Notes: generated from the letters alone by a model not told the origin. A DNA stretch of 64,000 bases from Psychrobacillus antarcticus (GCF_029533155.1 NZ_JAIZDB010000001.1:1-64000), one strand, 5' to 3'; counted from the stretch's first letter, positions 1 through 9,211 are shown. Program-made: numbers and translations.

Positions 1-477
<477 letters not shown>

Positions 478-695
478 AGTTGACTTCCGATTTGCGAAGC
501 ATTTCGAAAGGCAACAAATTAGAACTAGTTTAAAAGCTCATTTGTTTTGCTGGCATCATCATTAAATGATGTCAAAAATTGTTTTGCTATCGAACTAACT
601 AGGTTAGTCGAAAAGCTGTATGTCTTAACGTTTTGCATGTTCAGTTTTCAATGTTCATGTTGTTTAAGTTGTCGTCTTGTTTCAGCGACCTTTGT

Positions 696-725
696 ATCTT
701 AACATCTTTTTAACATTAATGTCAA
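696..725 (-). promoter_or_regulatory. sigma-A promoter of the rrn operon
   Basis: On the minus strand a consensus -35 TTGACA (720-725) is followed after 18 nt by TAAGAT (696-701). It lies about 220 nt upstream of mature 16S, the usual distance for a Bacillus rrn promoter. The transcribed leader 478-690 contains a TGAAAACTGAAC stretch typical of Bacillus rrn leaders and a hairpin near 560-585. No protein gene is seen in 478-774. Confidence 0.75.
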
Positions 726-774
726 CACTAAATCATAAAATTAATTAAAACGATTTGAAAAGGTGTGTGTTTCT

Positions 775-1434
775 TTGAAAACAAAAGCTTTGTTGGTTGG
801 TTTACTGATATTTTTATTGTTTATTTTGTTTAATGTACCAAAGAATTTCTCTTCGCTGCTCCCTGTTTTTCAACTTACAGAAAAGCCTACTGTTATTTCG
901 AAAGGTTCGTATGGGAATACAATTACGGTAGATTTAACGTTTGGAAAGGAAGATATAGAACAGTTTGTAACAGATATACAGGCTCCTTACCCACATTTTT
1001 TTATAGGTATTGAATGGATTGAACGCTCTGAGGAGATTATAGAGGTCATGAAAGAAAAAAACATACCTATTAGTCTCTTAGGTAAAAATGGAGCAACTTA
1101 TATAGAAAGTCCGACTTTGTTTGAACAAGAAGTTGAACGATTCGAACAAGCAATTGGAGAAAGACCACTCTGGTTTAGATCAATGGATTATGAGTTTCCT
1201 ATTGAATTGCAAAAAAAGGCTTGGGAACAGAAAGTAAATTTACTCAGCTCTAGTAAGTACTGGTCTGATAAAGTTCCCTCACTTGAAAAAGGAGATATTC
1301 TCACTATTCCTCTCCATCAAGAAGAACGGGTAGATATACAACAACTGAAAAAGTTTGTTCAGTCTAAAGAAATTATAACCATTGAACAAAATATCTTCGG
1401 GTTAAAAGTAAAAACAAAAACATATCCCGAATAA
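775..1434 (+). CDS. Diverged PdaB-like (NodB-fold) sporulation protein
   Basis: The protein is about 220 aa with an N-terminal membrane anchor (residues about 5-22) and a NodB/polysaccharide-deacetylase-like body. It sits exactly where pdaB (ybaN) lies in B. subtilis, convergent to kbaA next to rrn. TTG at 775 is preferred over GTG at 763 because AAAAGG lies about 9 nt upstream. A segment TVDLTFGKE aligns with the TFD catalytic-Asp motif of PdaB, so the Asp looks kept. The GHEIG region aligns to KNIPIS, with no metal-binding His, and RPP is replaced by FRSM. B. subtilis PdaB is about 254 aa. PdaB is needed for spore cortex stability; whether this protein is an enzyme is doubtful. Confidence 0.7.
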   Translation: MKTKALLVGLLIFLLFILFNVPKNFSSLLPVFQLTEKPTVISKGSYGNTITVDLTFGKEDIEQFVTDIQAPYPHFFIGIEWIERSEEIIEVMKEKNIPISLLGKNGATYIESPTLFEQEVERFEQAIGERPLWFRSMDYEFPIELQKKAWEQKVNLLSSSKYWSDKVPSLEKGDILTIPLHQEERVDIQQLKKFVQSKEIITIEQNIFGLKVKTKTYPE

Positions 1435-1446
1435 TCTCTTTAACTA

Positions 1447-1484
1447 AAAAAGTTGCTCTGACTTGTAGTCAGGGCAACTTTTAT
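1447..1484. terminator. Bidirectional terminator between pdaB-like gene and kbaA
   Basis: The stem AAAGTTGCTCTGAC / GTCAGGGCAACTTT has loop TTGTA, with A-rich sequence on the left and T-rich sequence on the right. It can serve both convergent genes. Confidence 0.85.
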
Positions 1485-2161
1485 TAGTTCTTAGCCGATA
1501 CTGCTTCTCTTCTTTTTTTCCTACGATCTTCTAATTTCAAACGATCGACTTCTGACTGCGCATTGTATTTTGGCAGAGCCAGTAATTGGTATGCATTCAC
1601 CGCCAGAATAGGGAACAATAATAGCGTAACCCAACTATCTACATTGTCTGCTTGTACCATCAATACCGGAAGCCATTCCAGAGTTGAGATTACTATCATA
1701 AAAAACAAAGCAGATATAAGCGCATGCTTTTTCGTCAGATTCGCTTTAACAATTGCTACTACTGCTGATGTAATGATTAAGACCGTAAGCAATATACCGT
1801 ATAGCCATATTTGGTCGGTAGTTTCTGCATTTGGTCTAAAACGGAACATGATCAAATCAAAAATAACAAATGCAATAATTAATAATTGCACCCAGTTCCA
1901 TAAAGTAAGGGTTCTAAAAATATTCACTCCCATTTGGTGAATGGTTAGATAGGCAAAGAAACCCATTTGTGCAATTACACTTATTGTAAAGCCCATTGCT
2001 ACCATAAACGCAAATGCTGCAAAGAATTCACTCCATTGTCCCGCTTCAAAATATTTTGCAAAAGCATCATCCCAACGTATAAATAAACCAAGAATACCTG
2101 TTATTAAACCACCAATTAACATGGCATTTAGAAAGAATTTAAACCAATTTCGAATAGTCAC
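1484..2161 (-). CDS. kbaA: KinB-signalling pathway activation protein KbaA
   Basis: A 225-residue polytopic membrane protein with about six hydrophobic segments, a conserved SQMGFFAYLT stretch after the second segment, and a positively charged C-terminal tail. In B. subtilis KbaA activates the KinB branch of the phosphorelay that starts sporulation. The assignment rests on sequence resemblance plus its place between gerD and pdaB. The start is GTG with GGAGGA about 8-9 nt upstream (about 2171-2176). It ends in the shared terminator at 1447-1484. The C-terminal tail rich in Lys/Arg makes it somewhat longer than the roughly 198-aa B. subtilis protein. Confidence 0.88.
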   Translation of the reverse strand: MTIRNWFKFFLNAMLIGGLITGILGLFIRWDDAFAKYFEAGQWSEFFAAFAFMVAMGFTISVIAQMGFFAYLTIHQMGVNIFRTLTLWNWVQLLIIAFVIFDLIMFRFRPNAETTDQIWLYGILLTVLIITSAVVAIVKANLTKKHALISALFFMIVISTLEWLPVLMVQADNVDSWVTLLLFPILAVNAYQLLALPKYNAQSEVDRLKLEDRRKKRREAVSAKN

Positions 2162-2294
2162 TGCGAGATTTCCTCCATCTTTTCTATTTCCTGTATAAAT
2201 TGTAACAAGCCTTTTAAGAAAAATCTATTTCTTCCTACTGACTATACATATTTCCAAACCAAATGTGAACAATAATCGAAAGGCGGTGATAGTT

Positions 2295-2879
2295 ATGAAA
2301 TACGTTGTACTTTTATTAATGAGTATTGGACTTCTCGTTAGTTGTAGTTCTCCTGCTGCGCAGCCTTCTTATGAGGAGAATAAGAAAATGTTTATCGATG
2401 CATTGCAAACAGAAGATGGGAAAAAAGCTATTCGAACATTGTTGTCAGATCCTCAATTTAAGGAGCTCCTAGTAATAGACAGTGAACAAGTGAAGAAATC
2501 TGTTGAAGAGACAATGCTTTCAAAAAAGGCAGAGGACTTTTGGAAGGAAGTTTACTCGGACCCGAAATTTTCAGAGACTATGGCTAAGAGTATGGTCAAG
2601 CAGCAAGAGGAATTGATGAAAGCCTTAATGAAGGATCCGACTTATTTAAAGGATTTAGAAACCTTTTTTGGTTCTGCTGAGATGAAAAAAGAATTAGCCA
2701 AGGTATTGGAATCCAGCGATATGCGAAAAGAAATGCAAAAGGTTGTAGAAGAAACTATCCAAAGTCCGATGCTGCAAACTAAGTGGCAGAAGTTAATAGA
2801 AGAGGCTGGAGGCAAAACTGAAAAAGGCGCGGGAGGAGGCTCTTCTGAGGAAGAGAAAAAGAAAGCAGAAGGAAAATAA
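2295..2879 (+). CDS. gerD: Spore germination lipoprotein GerD
   Basis: The protein is 194 aa with a lipoprotein signal peptide (hydrophobic residues about 3-14, lipobox LVSC) and a highly charged, helical, Lys/Glu-rich mature part. The C-terminus is Gly/Ser/Glu-Lys rich. GerD sits on the outer face of the spore inner membrane and clusters the germinant receptors. ATG 2295 is chosen because AAAGGCGGTGA ends 5 nt before it; an in-frame upstream AUG at 2265 has no Shine-Dalgarno. The gene is opposite in strand to salA and kbaA, as in B. subtilis. A terminator follows at once. Confidence 0.9.
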   Translation: MKYVVLLLMSIGLLVSCSSPAAQPSYEENKKMFIDALQTEDGKKAIRTLLSDPQFKELLVIDSEQVKKSVEETMLSKKAEDFWKEVYSDPKFSETMAKSMVKQQEELMKALMKDPTYLKDLETFFGSAEMKKELAKVLESSDMRKEMQKVVEETIQSPMLQTKWQKLIEEAGGKTEKGAGGGSSEEEKKKAEGK

Positions 2880-2911
2880 GGCCGCTCCTCTATGGAAACG
2901 GCCTCTTTTTT
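2879..2911 (+). terminator. gerD terminator
   Basis: Stem AGGCCG/CGGCCT with an extra inner TCC/GGA pairing, followed by CTTTTTT. It also closes off salA from the other side. Confidence 0.75.
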
Positions 2912-3962
2912 ATGCTTTTTCAATAATTTTTTGTGCAATTTCTAAATAAATTTTCCCAGTATTATGTGTTTCTCCATAAACTGATGGAGCGAAATCGATG
3001 TCATTCCAGTCTGGCTGCCCTAATGGCAATTGACCAAGTAATTCTGTACGTAGTTCATCTGCAAGCTTTGGTCCGCCGCCTTTACCAAATACAAATTCTT
3101 TTTCACCAGTGGATTTTGATTCGTACCAAGACATGTTTTCTATTACTCCCAGAATTTCATGATCTGTTTGAAGTGCCATTGCCCCTGCTCTAGCCGCAAC
3201 GAAAGCCGCTGTCGGATGTGGTGTTGTTACGACGATTTCTTTTGATGAAGGTAGCATTTGGTGAATATCTAAAGCGACATCTCCAGTACCTGGTGGTAAA
3301 TCTAGTAGTAAATAGTCTAGCTCTCCCCACTCCACATCCTTGAAGAATTGGTCTAACACTTTACCAAGCATTGGTCCACGCCATACAACGGGTGTATTGT
3401 TCTCTACAAAGAAGCCCATGGAGATTACTTTAACACCCTTGCGGTCCACTGGGATGATGCGGTCTTCTATTATTTGTGGGATGTCTTTTATACCCATCAT
3501 ATCTGGTACACTAAATCCATAAATATCTGCATCTACAAGTCCTACTTTTTTACCTAAACGAGCAAGTGCTACCGCTAAGTTAACGGATACAGTGGATTTA
3601 CCAACGCCACCTTTACCAGAAGCAATAGAAATAATTTTCACTTTGCTATTTGGGGATAGAAGGTTGTCGTTATCACTTTCTTTTGTTTTCCCTCGGAATT
3701 GCTCCAGTACTTCTTTTGGTAGTTCTTCAAAACGAATACCTACCGTTGTTGCTCCAGCCTCTTTTAATACTTCTACAACTTTTCCTTGTAGTTGCATTTG
3801 TTCTGCTGAATTTATTTTAGCTATAGCTAATTTTACACTAACATGTTTTTTTTCTTCTTTAATAGACACTTCCGAAATCCCGTTCGTTTCTTCTAGTGTT
3901 CTATGTAAAAACGGGTCGTTTAATGCTCCTAGCAAAGCACGAACTTGTTGCTCATTAATCAT
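2910..3962 (-). CDS. salA: Mrp/NBP35-family ATPase, SalA-type regulator
   Basis: A 350-aa protein with an N-terminal DUF59-like region (residues 1-85) and a P-loop ATPase domain with deviant Walker A GKGGVGKS near residue 117 and DLPPGTGD near 222. The family loads or carries Fe-S clusters. In B. subtilis SalA (YbaL) represses scoC and so raises extracellular protease expression. ATG 3962 has AAGGGGAG about 8 nt upstream. Its place between gerD and cwlD matches B. subtilis. Whether it works as a regulator, an Fe-S carrier or both is not shown here. Confidence 0.87.
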   Translation of the reverse strand: MINEQQVRALLGALNDPFLHRTLEETNGISEVSIKEEKKHVSVKLAIAKINSAEQMQLQGKVVEVLKEAGATTVGIRFEELPKEVLEQFRGKTKESDNDNLLSPNSKVKIISIASGKGGVGKSTVSVNLAVALARLGKKVGLVDADIYGFSVPDMMGIKDIPQIIEDRIIPVDRKGVKVISMGFFVENNTPVVWRGPMLGKVLDQFFKDVEWGELDYLLLDLPPGTGDVALDIHQMLPSSKEIVVTTPHPTAAFVAARAGAMALQTDHEILGVIENMSWYESKSTGEKEFVFGKGGGPKLADELRTELLGQLPLGQPDWNDIDFAPSVYGETHNTGKIYLEIAQKIIEKA

Positions 3963-4040
3963 CTGTAGACACTCCCCTTAAGTTTCACTATTCGCACTAT
4001 AGTATACCATAACCTGAGTGTCTACATCCGTTTGCTAGTC

Positions 4041-4754
4041 TTAGTAAATATTTTCTTCCACATATTGAGCTATACCTTTTGAAATGGCTTCCACCATTTG
4101 CTTTTGATACTTTTCAGACTTTAGTAATTCTCTCTCCTCATTATTACTTAAAAAACCTGTTTCTACTAACACTGCCGGAGCATTTGCTTTCTTTAAGATA
4201 TACACTTGTTTAATCGAAAGTGCTTCTCGCTCTGTGTTACCGATATTCTTTCGAATAGATCCCTGAATCGATTTAGCTAACAGTTGACCTCCTTCGTGTC
4301 CATCAGCATGATAGAAAACCTGAGCACCTCTCCATCTTTCCTCTGGAACTGCGTTCACATGCATACTTATGATTAAGTCCGCCTCTGAGTTATTCATAAT
4401 TTCTTCACGCAGCAAAAGGTCAGCAACCTTCCTAGCTCTTGTGGTCGGAAAATCCTCATCTGGTCTATGCTCCGCAATTGAGTCACCTTCTTTACTGCGC
4501 GTCATAATCACCGTTGCACCCTGCGATTTTAACTTTTTCTCTAACTTCAGGGACATGGAAAGCGTAATATCTCGTTCGATAGTCTCCCCACTACTAGCCC
4601 CACCATCTATCCCTCCATGGCCCGGATCAATGACAATCTTTACTCCACTCAATGGTTCGGGTAGGAAGAAACCAACATCACTCGCTTTTGTTCCATACAC
4701 AACTGCAAGAAGGGATATCAAAAATAAAACCAAGATAATTAGCCACTTTTTCAG
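4041..4754 (-). CDS. cwlD: Germination-specific N-acetylmuramoyl-L-alanine amidase CwlD
   Basis: An Amidase_3 enzyme with an N-terminal membrane/signal segment followed by zinc motifs DPGHGG and SMHVNA and the catalytic Glu in VETGFLSN. CwlD with PdaA makes muramic-delta-lactam in the spore cortex, needed for cortex lysis at germination. The start is uncertain. The only good Shine-Dalgarno (AAAAGGAG, 4763-4770) lies 8 nt before a CTG at 4754. An ATG at 4778 and a TTG at 4796 are in frame but have no Shine-Dalgarno, and the TTG lies at or before the likely transcription start. In B. subtilis ybaJ and ybaK lie between this gene and rpsI; here they are absent. Confidence 0.88.
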   Translation of the reverse strand: MKKWLIILVLFLISLLAVVYGTKASDVGFFLPEPLSGVKIVIDPGHGGIDGGASSGETIERDITLSMSLKLEKKLKSQGATVIMTRSKEGDSIAEHRPDEDFPTTRARKVADLLLREEIMNNSEADLIISMHVNAVPEERWRGAQVFYHADGHEGGQLLAKSIQGSIRKNIGNTEREALSIKQVYILKKANAPAVLVETGFLSNNEERELLKSEKYQKQMVEAISKGIAQYVEENIY

Positions 4755-4797
4755 GTTTATCGCTCCTTTTTCACTCATTATACGTACAAGGGACAAA

Positions 4798-4804
4798 TAG
4801 TATG
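4798..4804 (-). promoter_or_regulatory. Candidate sporulation-sigma -10 of cwlD
   Basis: The minus strand reads CATACTA, a full match to the sigma-G -10 (also close to the sigma-E -10). The -35 16 nt upstream is only partial (AAAATA). Transcription would begin near 4790, which argues against the TTG at 4796 as the cwlD start. Confidence 0.5.
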
Positions 4805-4880
4805 ATTAGAATTGTCCACGTATTTTCGAGCTATAAATATTCACTCCACCAATTTCTATACAAATCTTTTTTAATAAAAA

Positions 4881-4919
4881 TAAAAAAAGCACTCCCCGAG
4901 AAATCTCGAGAAGTGCTTT
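4881..4919 (-). terminator. rplM-rpsI terminator
   Basis: On the minus strand AGCACTTCTCGAG pairs with CTCGGGGAGTGCT around loop ATTT, followed by a seven-T run. It lies 18 nt past the rpsI stop. Confidence 0.93.
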
Positions 4920-4936
4920 GAACTGAAAATATAATA

Positions 4937-5329
4937 TTAACGTTTTGAGAACTGAGGTGCACGACGAGCGCCTTTAAGTCCTGGTTTTTTACGTTCTTTC
5001 ATACGTGGATCACGTGTTAAGAATCCTGCTGATTTCAATGCTGGACGGAAATCAGGATCTACTGTAAGTAGTGCGCGTGCAATACCATGACGGATTGCTC
5101 CCGCTTGTCCTGTGAATCCACCACCATTAACATTTACATGTACATCGTAGCTACCTAAAGTTTGAGTAGTTACTAATGGTTGTTTAATGATTTCACGTAA
5201 AGTTTCGTATGGTACGTAATCTGCTACGTCACGTTTGTTGATAACGATTTTTCCTTCGCCCGGTACTAAACGTACACGTGCTACTGAACTTTTACGGCGA
5301 CCAGTGCCGATATATTGAACTTGTGCCAA
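4937..5329 (-). CDS. rpsI: 30S ribosomal protein S9 (uS9)
   Basis: 130 aa, the usual length. It ends in the conserved basic tail RRAPQFSKR, whose terminal Arg reaches the P-site tRNA in the 30S head. TTG is the start codon, with GAGGAGGA 7 nt upstream; no ATG fits. It is second in the rplM-rpsI operon, 22 nt after rplM, and ends at a strong terminator. Expression probably depends on the rplM promoter and leader at 5800-5923. Confidence 0.98.
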   Translation of the reverse strand: MAQVQYIGTGRRKSSVARVRLVPGEGKIVINKRDVADYVPYETLREIIKQPLVTTQTLGSYDVHVNVNGGGFTGQAGAIRHGIARALLTVDPDFRPALKSAGFLTRDPRMKERKKPGLKGARRAPQFSKR

Positions 5330-5351
5330 GTGATTGTCCTCCTCTTAATTA

Positions 5352-5789
5352 TTATCCGCGAAGCTCATATGCTTCTGGTTGTTGTGCTGCATGTGGATGC
5401 TCTGCTCCAGCATAAACGTTTAGTTTAGTATACATTTTAGATCCTAAAGAGTTTTTAGGAAGCATTCCTTTTACTGCTAACTCAAGCATTTTCGTTGGGT
5501 ACTTAGTACGCATTTCTAAAGCTGTACGTTGTTTAAGTCCACCAGTGAATTGAGTGTGACGGTAGTAAATTTTATCATTTAACTTGTTCCCAGTTAAATG
5601 AATTTTTTCAGCATTGATGATGATCACGTGATCACCTGTGTCAACGTTTGGTGTGAATGTTGGTTTGTTTTTACCACGTAAAATAGCTGCAACTTCTGAA
5701 GCTAGACGACCAAGAGTTTGGCCTTCAGCGTCTACTACTAACCATTTACGTTCTACTTCGTGACCTTTAGCCATGAATGTTGTACGCAT
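5352..5789 (-). CDS. rplM: 50S ribosomal protein L13 (uL13)
   Basis: 145 aa, the Bacillus length, with the conserved LGRLASEVA and [12 protein letters not shown] blocks. L13 is an early-assembly protein of the large subunit. ATG 5789 has AGGAGGA upstream. It is the first gene of rplM-rpsI, with its own promoter at 5895-5923 and a roughly 90-nt leader that may hold the L13 autoregulatory element. truA lies upstream on the same strand. Confidence 0.98.
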   Translation of the reverse strand: MRTTFMAKGHEVERKWLVVDAEGQTLGRLASEVAAILRGKNKPTFTPNVDTGDHVIIINAEKIHLTGNKLNDKIYYRHTQFTGGLKQRTALEMRTKYPTKMLELAVKGMLPKNSLGSKMYTKLNVYAGAEHPHAAQQPEAYELRG

Positions 5790-5799
5790 GTATTTTGTC

Positions 5800-5888
5800 C
5801 TCCTAATTCAATCATAATCGTTCTAAAATTTTCTATATCCTCATACCAATAAGTTTCGGGGCTTATATTGTGGGGTTAAGAAATACCA
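5800..5888 (-). ncRNA. Candidate L13 ribosomal-protein leader
   Basis: The region between the rplM promoter and its Shine-Dalgarno contains complementary patches, for example AATATAAG with CTTATT around a CCCCGAAA loop (about 5848-5872). L13 leaders upstream of rplM-rpsI are known in Bacilli. I could not check the consensus structure, so this is based on position plus partial pairing. Confidence 0.4.
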
Positions 5889-5894
5889 TACATT

Positions 5895-5923
5895 ATCGTA
5901 CCCCGAAAAGAACAATTAGTCAA
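5895..5923 (-). promoter_or_regulatory. sigma-A promoter of rplM-rpsI
   Basis: -35 TTGACT (5918-5923), 17-nt spacer, -10 TACGAT (5895-5900), located between the truA stop and rplM. A small GTGTTTT/AAAACAC hairpin just upstream may end truA transcripts, but it has no T-run. Confidence 0.75.
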
Positions 5924-5955
5924 GTGTTTTTCGTAAAACACCTGGTGATGTTGTT

Positions 5956-6705
5956 TCATTCACCATATGCTACTTTTTCGAGGTATAAACCGTGTGCTGG
6001 AGCAGTTTTCCCCGCTTCCTTTCTAGCACACGACGAGAGGATTTTTGGAATACTCTCTACACTTTTTTTTCGAATGCCTACTTCCCATAAAGTTCCCGCA
6101 ATAATACGCACCATATTATATAAAAAACCACTTCCACTAATAATCATATGAAGTTGTTGTGTTTCTTTCTTCACTTCAAAATCAATAGAATAAATAGTTC
6201 TCACAAAATCATTAACATTCGTTTTAGCTGCACAAAAACTGGAGAAATCATGGGTGCCCAAAAGATATTGAGCTGCTACTTGCATTAATGGGATATCTGG
6301 TTTGTATCGATCTGCATGTACGGAAAAATCACGCTCAAATGGACTATGTATTTCACTAAGTGACCAAATATAACGATATGTCTTTCCAACCGCATGATAT
6401 CTAGCATGAAAATCATCAGATACCTGCTCTATCGACAAAATACGAATATCCCTAGGCAATTGAACATTTAATGCGGTGCTCCAACGATCTAACGGAAATG
6501 TTAGTGGACTATCAAAGTGAATAACTTGTCCTGTTGCATGGACACCAGCGTCTGTTCTTCCACTAGCAACGACTTTCACAATGGTGCCCTTATGAATTAT
6601 TTCTAAGACACGTTCTATTTCCAATTGAACTGTTCGTTTTCCCGGTTGAACCTGATAACCGGAAAACTGACTGCCATCATAACTAATAATCGCTCGAAGT
6701 CTCAC
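5956..6705 (-). CDS. truA: tRNA pseudouridine(38-40) synthase TruA
   Basis: 249 aa, normal for the family. The catalytic Asp is in GRTDAGVHA (residues about 50-58), and a second conserved block FHARY is near 103. It isomerises U38-U40 in the anticodon arm of many tRNAs. The start is GTG 6705 with GGAGGAG 5 nt upstream. It follows ecfT by 15 nt on the same strand, so it is probably the last gene of the ecfA1-ecfA2-ecfT-truA unit, as in B. subtilis. Confidence 0.95.
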   Translation of the reverse strand: MRLRAIISYDGSQFSGYQVQPGKRTVQLEIERVLEIIHKGTIVKVVASGRTDAGVHATGQVIHFDSPLTFPLDRWSTALNVQLPRDIRILSIEQVSDDFHARYHAVGKTYRYIWSLSEIHSPFERDFSVHADRYKPDIPLMQVAAQYLLGTHDFSSFCAAKTNVNDFVRTIYSIDFEVKKETQQLHMIISGSGFLYNMVRIIAGTLWEVGIRKKSVESIPKILSSCARKEAGKTAPAHGLYLEKVAYGE

Positions 6706-6720
6706 GCTAACTCCTCCTTA

Positions 6721-7518
6721 TCAGTTTCTTAAGTAAACTAGTATTGCAGCTAGTACGACAAGGGAGAGGATGATTAGCGTGTCTCTCGTAACCCATTCTA
6801 GCTTTCTATACCTTGTACGACCTTCGCCACCTTTATAGCCTCTCACTTCCATTGCAGTAGCTAAATCCTCTGCACGTTTAAATGCGCTAACAAACAAAGG
6901 TATTAGAAGTGGGACAATTGCATTCATTCTCTCCTTCATACTACCTGTTGTCATATCAGAACCTCTGGCCATCTGCGCTTTCATTATCTTATCTGTTTCA
7001 TCCATTAAAGTTGGTATAAACCTTAACGAAATAGACATCATCAGAGCCAATTCATGTACAGGAAGCTTCCATTTTTTTAATGGATTCAACAAGATTTCTA
7101 ATGCATCTGTTATGGAAATAGGTGTCGTAGTTAACGTAAGAATAGATGTTAACACAACGAGTACGGTAAAGCGGATAGATATGAAAATACCTTGCTTCAA
7201 CCCTTCCTCATAGATCGTTATGAACTTCCAGTCAAAGATAATTGGACCTTCTCGAGTGAAAAACAGATGTAATAAGAAGGTAAATATGATTAAAAAAACA
7301 ACGGGTTTTAAACCGTTAATCAAAAAATAAAGCCTAATTTTCGATAGTCGTATAATTAAAAAAGTAAACAGTAGTAATATTCCATAAGTAATCCAGTTAT
7401 TTGCGATGAAGACAACCATGATAAACAAGAACACGAAAATCAGTTTCGCGCGGGCATCCAAACGATGAATAAAAGAATCTCCAGGAATATAACGACCAAA
7501 TATCATTTTTTCAAGCAT
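6721..7518 (-). CDS. ecfT: ECF transporter transmembrane component EcfT
   Basis: 265 aa with five or more hydrophobic segments and the two Arg-containing coupling motifs of EcfT (AQMARGSD near residue 180, AMEVRGYKGG near 220). These dock on the ATPases. EcfT scaffolds the ATPase pair to interchangeable vitamin- or metal-binding S-subunits encoded elsewhere. Its ATG overlaps the ecfA2 stop (TAATG), indicating translational coupling. No S-subunit gene is next to it, so this is a group II, shared module. Confidence 0.95.
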   Translation of the reverse strand: MLEKMIFGRYIPGDSFIHRLDARAKLIFVFLFIMVVFIANNWITYGILLLFTFLIIRLSKIRLYFLINGLKPVVFLIIFTFLLHLFFTREGPIIFDWKFITIYEEGLKQGIFISIRFTVLVVLTSILTLTTTPISITDALEILLNPLKKWKLPVHELALMMSISLRFIPTLMDETDKIMKAQMARGSDMTTGSMKERMNAIVPLLIPLFVSAFKRAEDLATAMEVRGYKGGEGRTRYRKLEWVTRDTLIILSLVVLAAILVYLRN

Positions 7519-8387
7519 TAGACTTCACGCTCCTTTTTCAACAGGCGTGCTAGTTCTTCAGCTAAAGTCTCTTCTGTTAAACAAAGTGTCGGTAATTTTT
7601 CGTTCATCATCTCTTCTATTTTCTTTTGAAACTTAATAGATTGAGGCAATTCTAAACGATAATCCAACAAACGATCCTCATCAGAGAATATTTCCATCGG
7701 CAGCCCTTGCAGCACGCATTTCCCATTATGCATAATAGCGATTCGATCTGCATATCTAGCGGCATCTTCCATGCTATGCGTTACAAGTACGGTCGTTAAA
7801 CCTTTTTCTTGATGGAGTCTATAAAATAGCTCCATTATTTCTTTACGGCCTCTCGGGTCAAGGCCAGCAGTTGGTTCATCCAGTACTAATACTTCCGGAT
7901 TCATCGCGAGAACTCCCGCTATGGCAACTCTTCGCATTTGGCCTCCAGACAAGTCAAACGGAGACTTTTCCATTACCTCTTCTGGCAAACCAAGTAACCG
8001 GACTAACTCTATTGCACGTTGTCTTGCTTCCTCTTCAGGTACTCCAAAGTTCATAGGTCCAAACATGATATCCTTGAGTACTGTTTCATCAAACAATTGA
8101 TGCTCAGGAAATTGAAAAACGATTCCTACTTTTTGTCTAAGCTCTCTTAGTTTTTTATTCTTTTTACCTGCTTCTACTACTGTGCTACCAATGCGAATAA
8201 CACCTTCTGTAGGCTTGAGCAAAGCATTTAAATGCTGTAGAACGGTAGATTTCCCCGAACCTGTATGACCGATGATAGCTTGGTAAGAACCGGAGGGAAT
8301 AAGTAAATCTACATCGTATAAAGCTCTTTTTTCAAATGGCGTATCCTTGGCATATGCGTAACTTACTTGTTGAAGTGAGATGTCCAT
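7518..8387 (-). CDS. ecfA2: ECF transporter ATPase EcfA2
   Basis: 289-aa ABC ATPase with Walker A GHTGSGKST near residue 40, signature LSGGQMRRVAIAG near 146, and Walker B VLVLDEPTAGLD. The C-terminal extension of about 60 aa is typical for ECF ATPases. It forms the heterodimer with EcfA1 that powers vitamin uptake through EcfT. The start overlaps the ecfA1 end by 25 nt. Only a weak Shine-Dalgarno is visible, so reading may depend on coupling. Confidence 0.95.
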   Translation of the reverse strand: MDISLQQVSYAYAKDTPFEKRALYDVDLLIPSGSYQAIIGHTGSGKSTVLQHLNALLKPTEGVIRIGSTVVEAGKKNKKLRELRQKVGIVFQFPEHQLFDETVLKDIMFGPMNFGVPEEEARQRAIELVRLLGLPEEVMEKSPFDLSGGQMRRVAIAGVLAMNPEVLVLDEPTAGLDPRGRKEIMELFYRLHQEKGLTTVLVTHSMEDAARYADRIAIMHNGKCVLQGLPMEIFSDEDRLLDYRLELPQSIKFQKKIEEMMNEKLPTLCLTEETLAEELARLLKKEREV

Positions 8388-9211
8388 AAATCATTCACCA
8401 ACTCTTCTTCTGACATGTGGTCTGCTACAATTTGCACACCTTGTGCTCGTAGTAGTCTAGACATATTCATCGCAAAAGGAAGATCTAATCCTAAATCGAT
8501 TAACTCTTGTCCTCGCTCAAATATTTCTTGGGGTGAACCTTCCGCATACTTTTCGCCTTGATTCATAACAATCACACGGTCGGCAAGAAGTGCTTCTTCT
8601 AAATCATGCGTAATAGAAATAACCGTTAAGTCAGTTTCCGCTCTCAACTGGCGCACTGTTTGTAAGACTTCTTCTCTCCCCTGTGGATCTAACATCGAAG
8701 TTGCTTCGTCTAACAATAAAATTCTCGGTTGAAGAGCAATAGCTCCTGCAATGGCAACTCTTTGTTTTTGCCCCCCTGATAGATGATGAGGCTCACTATT
8801 CATAAAGTCATTCATTTTCACTTTTACTAAAGAGGCTTGCACCCGTTCTACCATTTCCTCAAAAGGGATTCCGTTATTTTCTAATGCAAATGCTACATCA
8901 TCTTGTACGGTTGCTCCTACGAATTGGTTATCTGGATTTTGAAAAACCATTCCCATTTTAGAGCGAGTGTCCCATAAATTATGTTCATTTAATGGTTCTC
9001 CAAAAACTCGTACCGTTCCCGTCTGAGGAAATAGAAGACCATTCATTAATCTTGCTAATGTCGATTTGCCTGAACCATTATGGCCCACAATCGCCACCCA
9101 TTCACCTTCATTGATAGTATAGGACATACTCTGTATCGCTGGCCGTACACTTGTATCTTCCTCGGCATATGTAAATGTAACTTCCTGTAAAGAAATAACT
9201 TCGCGTTTCAA
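8363..9211 (-). CDS. ecfA1: ECF transporter ATPase EcfA1
   Basis: 282-aa ABC ATPase with Walker A GHNGSGKST (residue about 43), signature LSGGQKQRVAIAG, Walker B ILLLDEATSMLD and a C-terminal ECF extension. The start is TTG 9211 with GAGGAGG 7 nt upstream; an ATG five bases before is out of frame. It is first of ecfA1-ecfA2-ecfT-truA. In B. subtilis the unit follows rplQ directly, but here 447 nt with terminators and inverted repeats separate them, suggesting its own control. Confidence 0.95.
   Translation of the reverse strand: MKREVISLQEVTFTYAEEDTSVRPAIQSMSYTINEGEWVAIVGHNGSGKSTLARLMNGLLFPQTGTVRVFGEPLNEHNLWDTRSKMGMVFQNPDNQFVGATVQDDVAFALENNGIPFEEMVERVQASLVKVKMNDFMNSEPHHLSGGQKQRVAIAGAIALQPRILLLDEATSMLDPQGREEVLQTVRQLRAETDLTVISITHDLEEALLADRVIVMNQGEKYAEGSPQEIFERGQELIDLGLDLPFAMNMSRLLRAQGVQIVADHMSEEELVNDLWTSHFNK

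Noticed and set aside
775-1434. pdaB-like gene as a pseudogene
   Set aside because: The frame is open over its full expected length with a normal start region; only active-site residues differ.
5870-6151. 93-codon plus-strand frame over the truA 3' end
   Set aside because: It is antisense to truA, a clear and intact gene, and to the rplM promoter.
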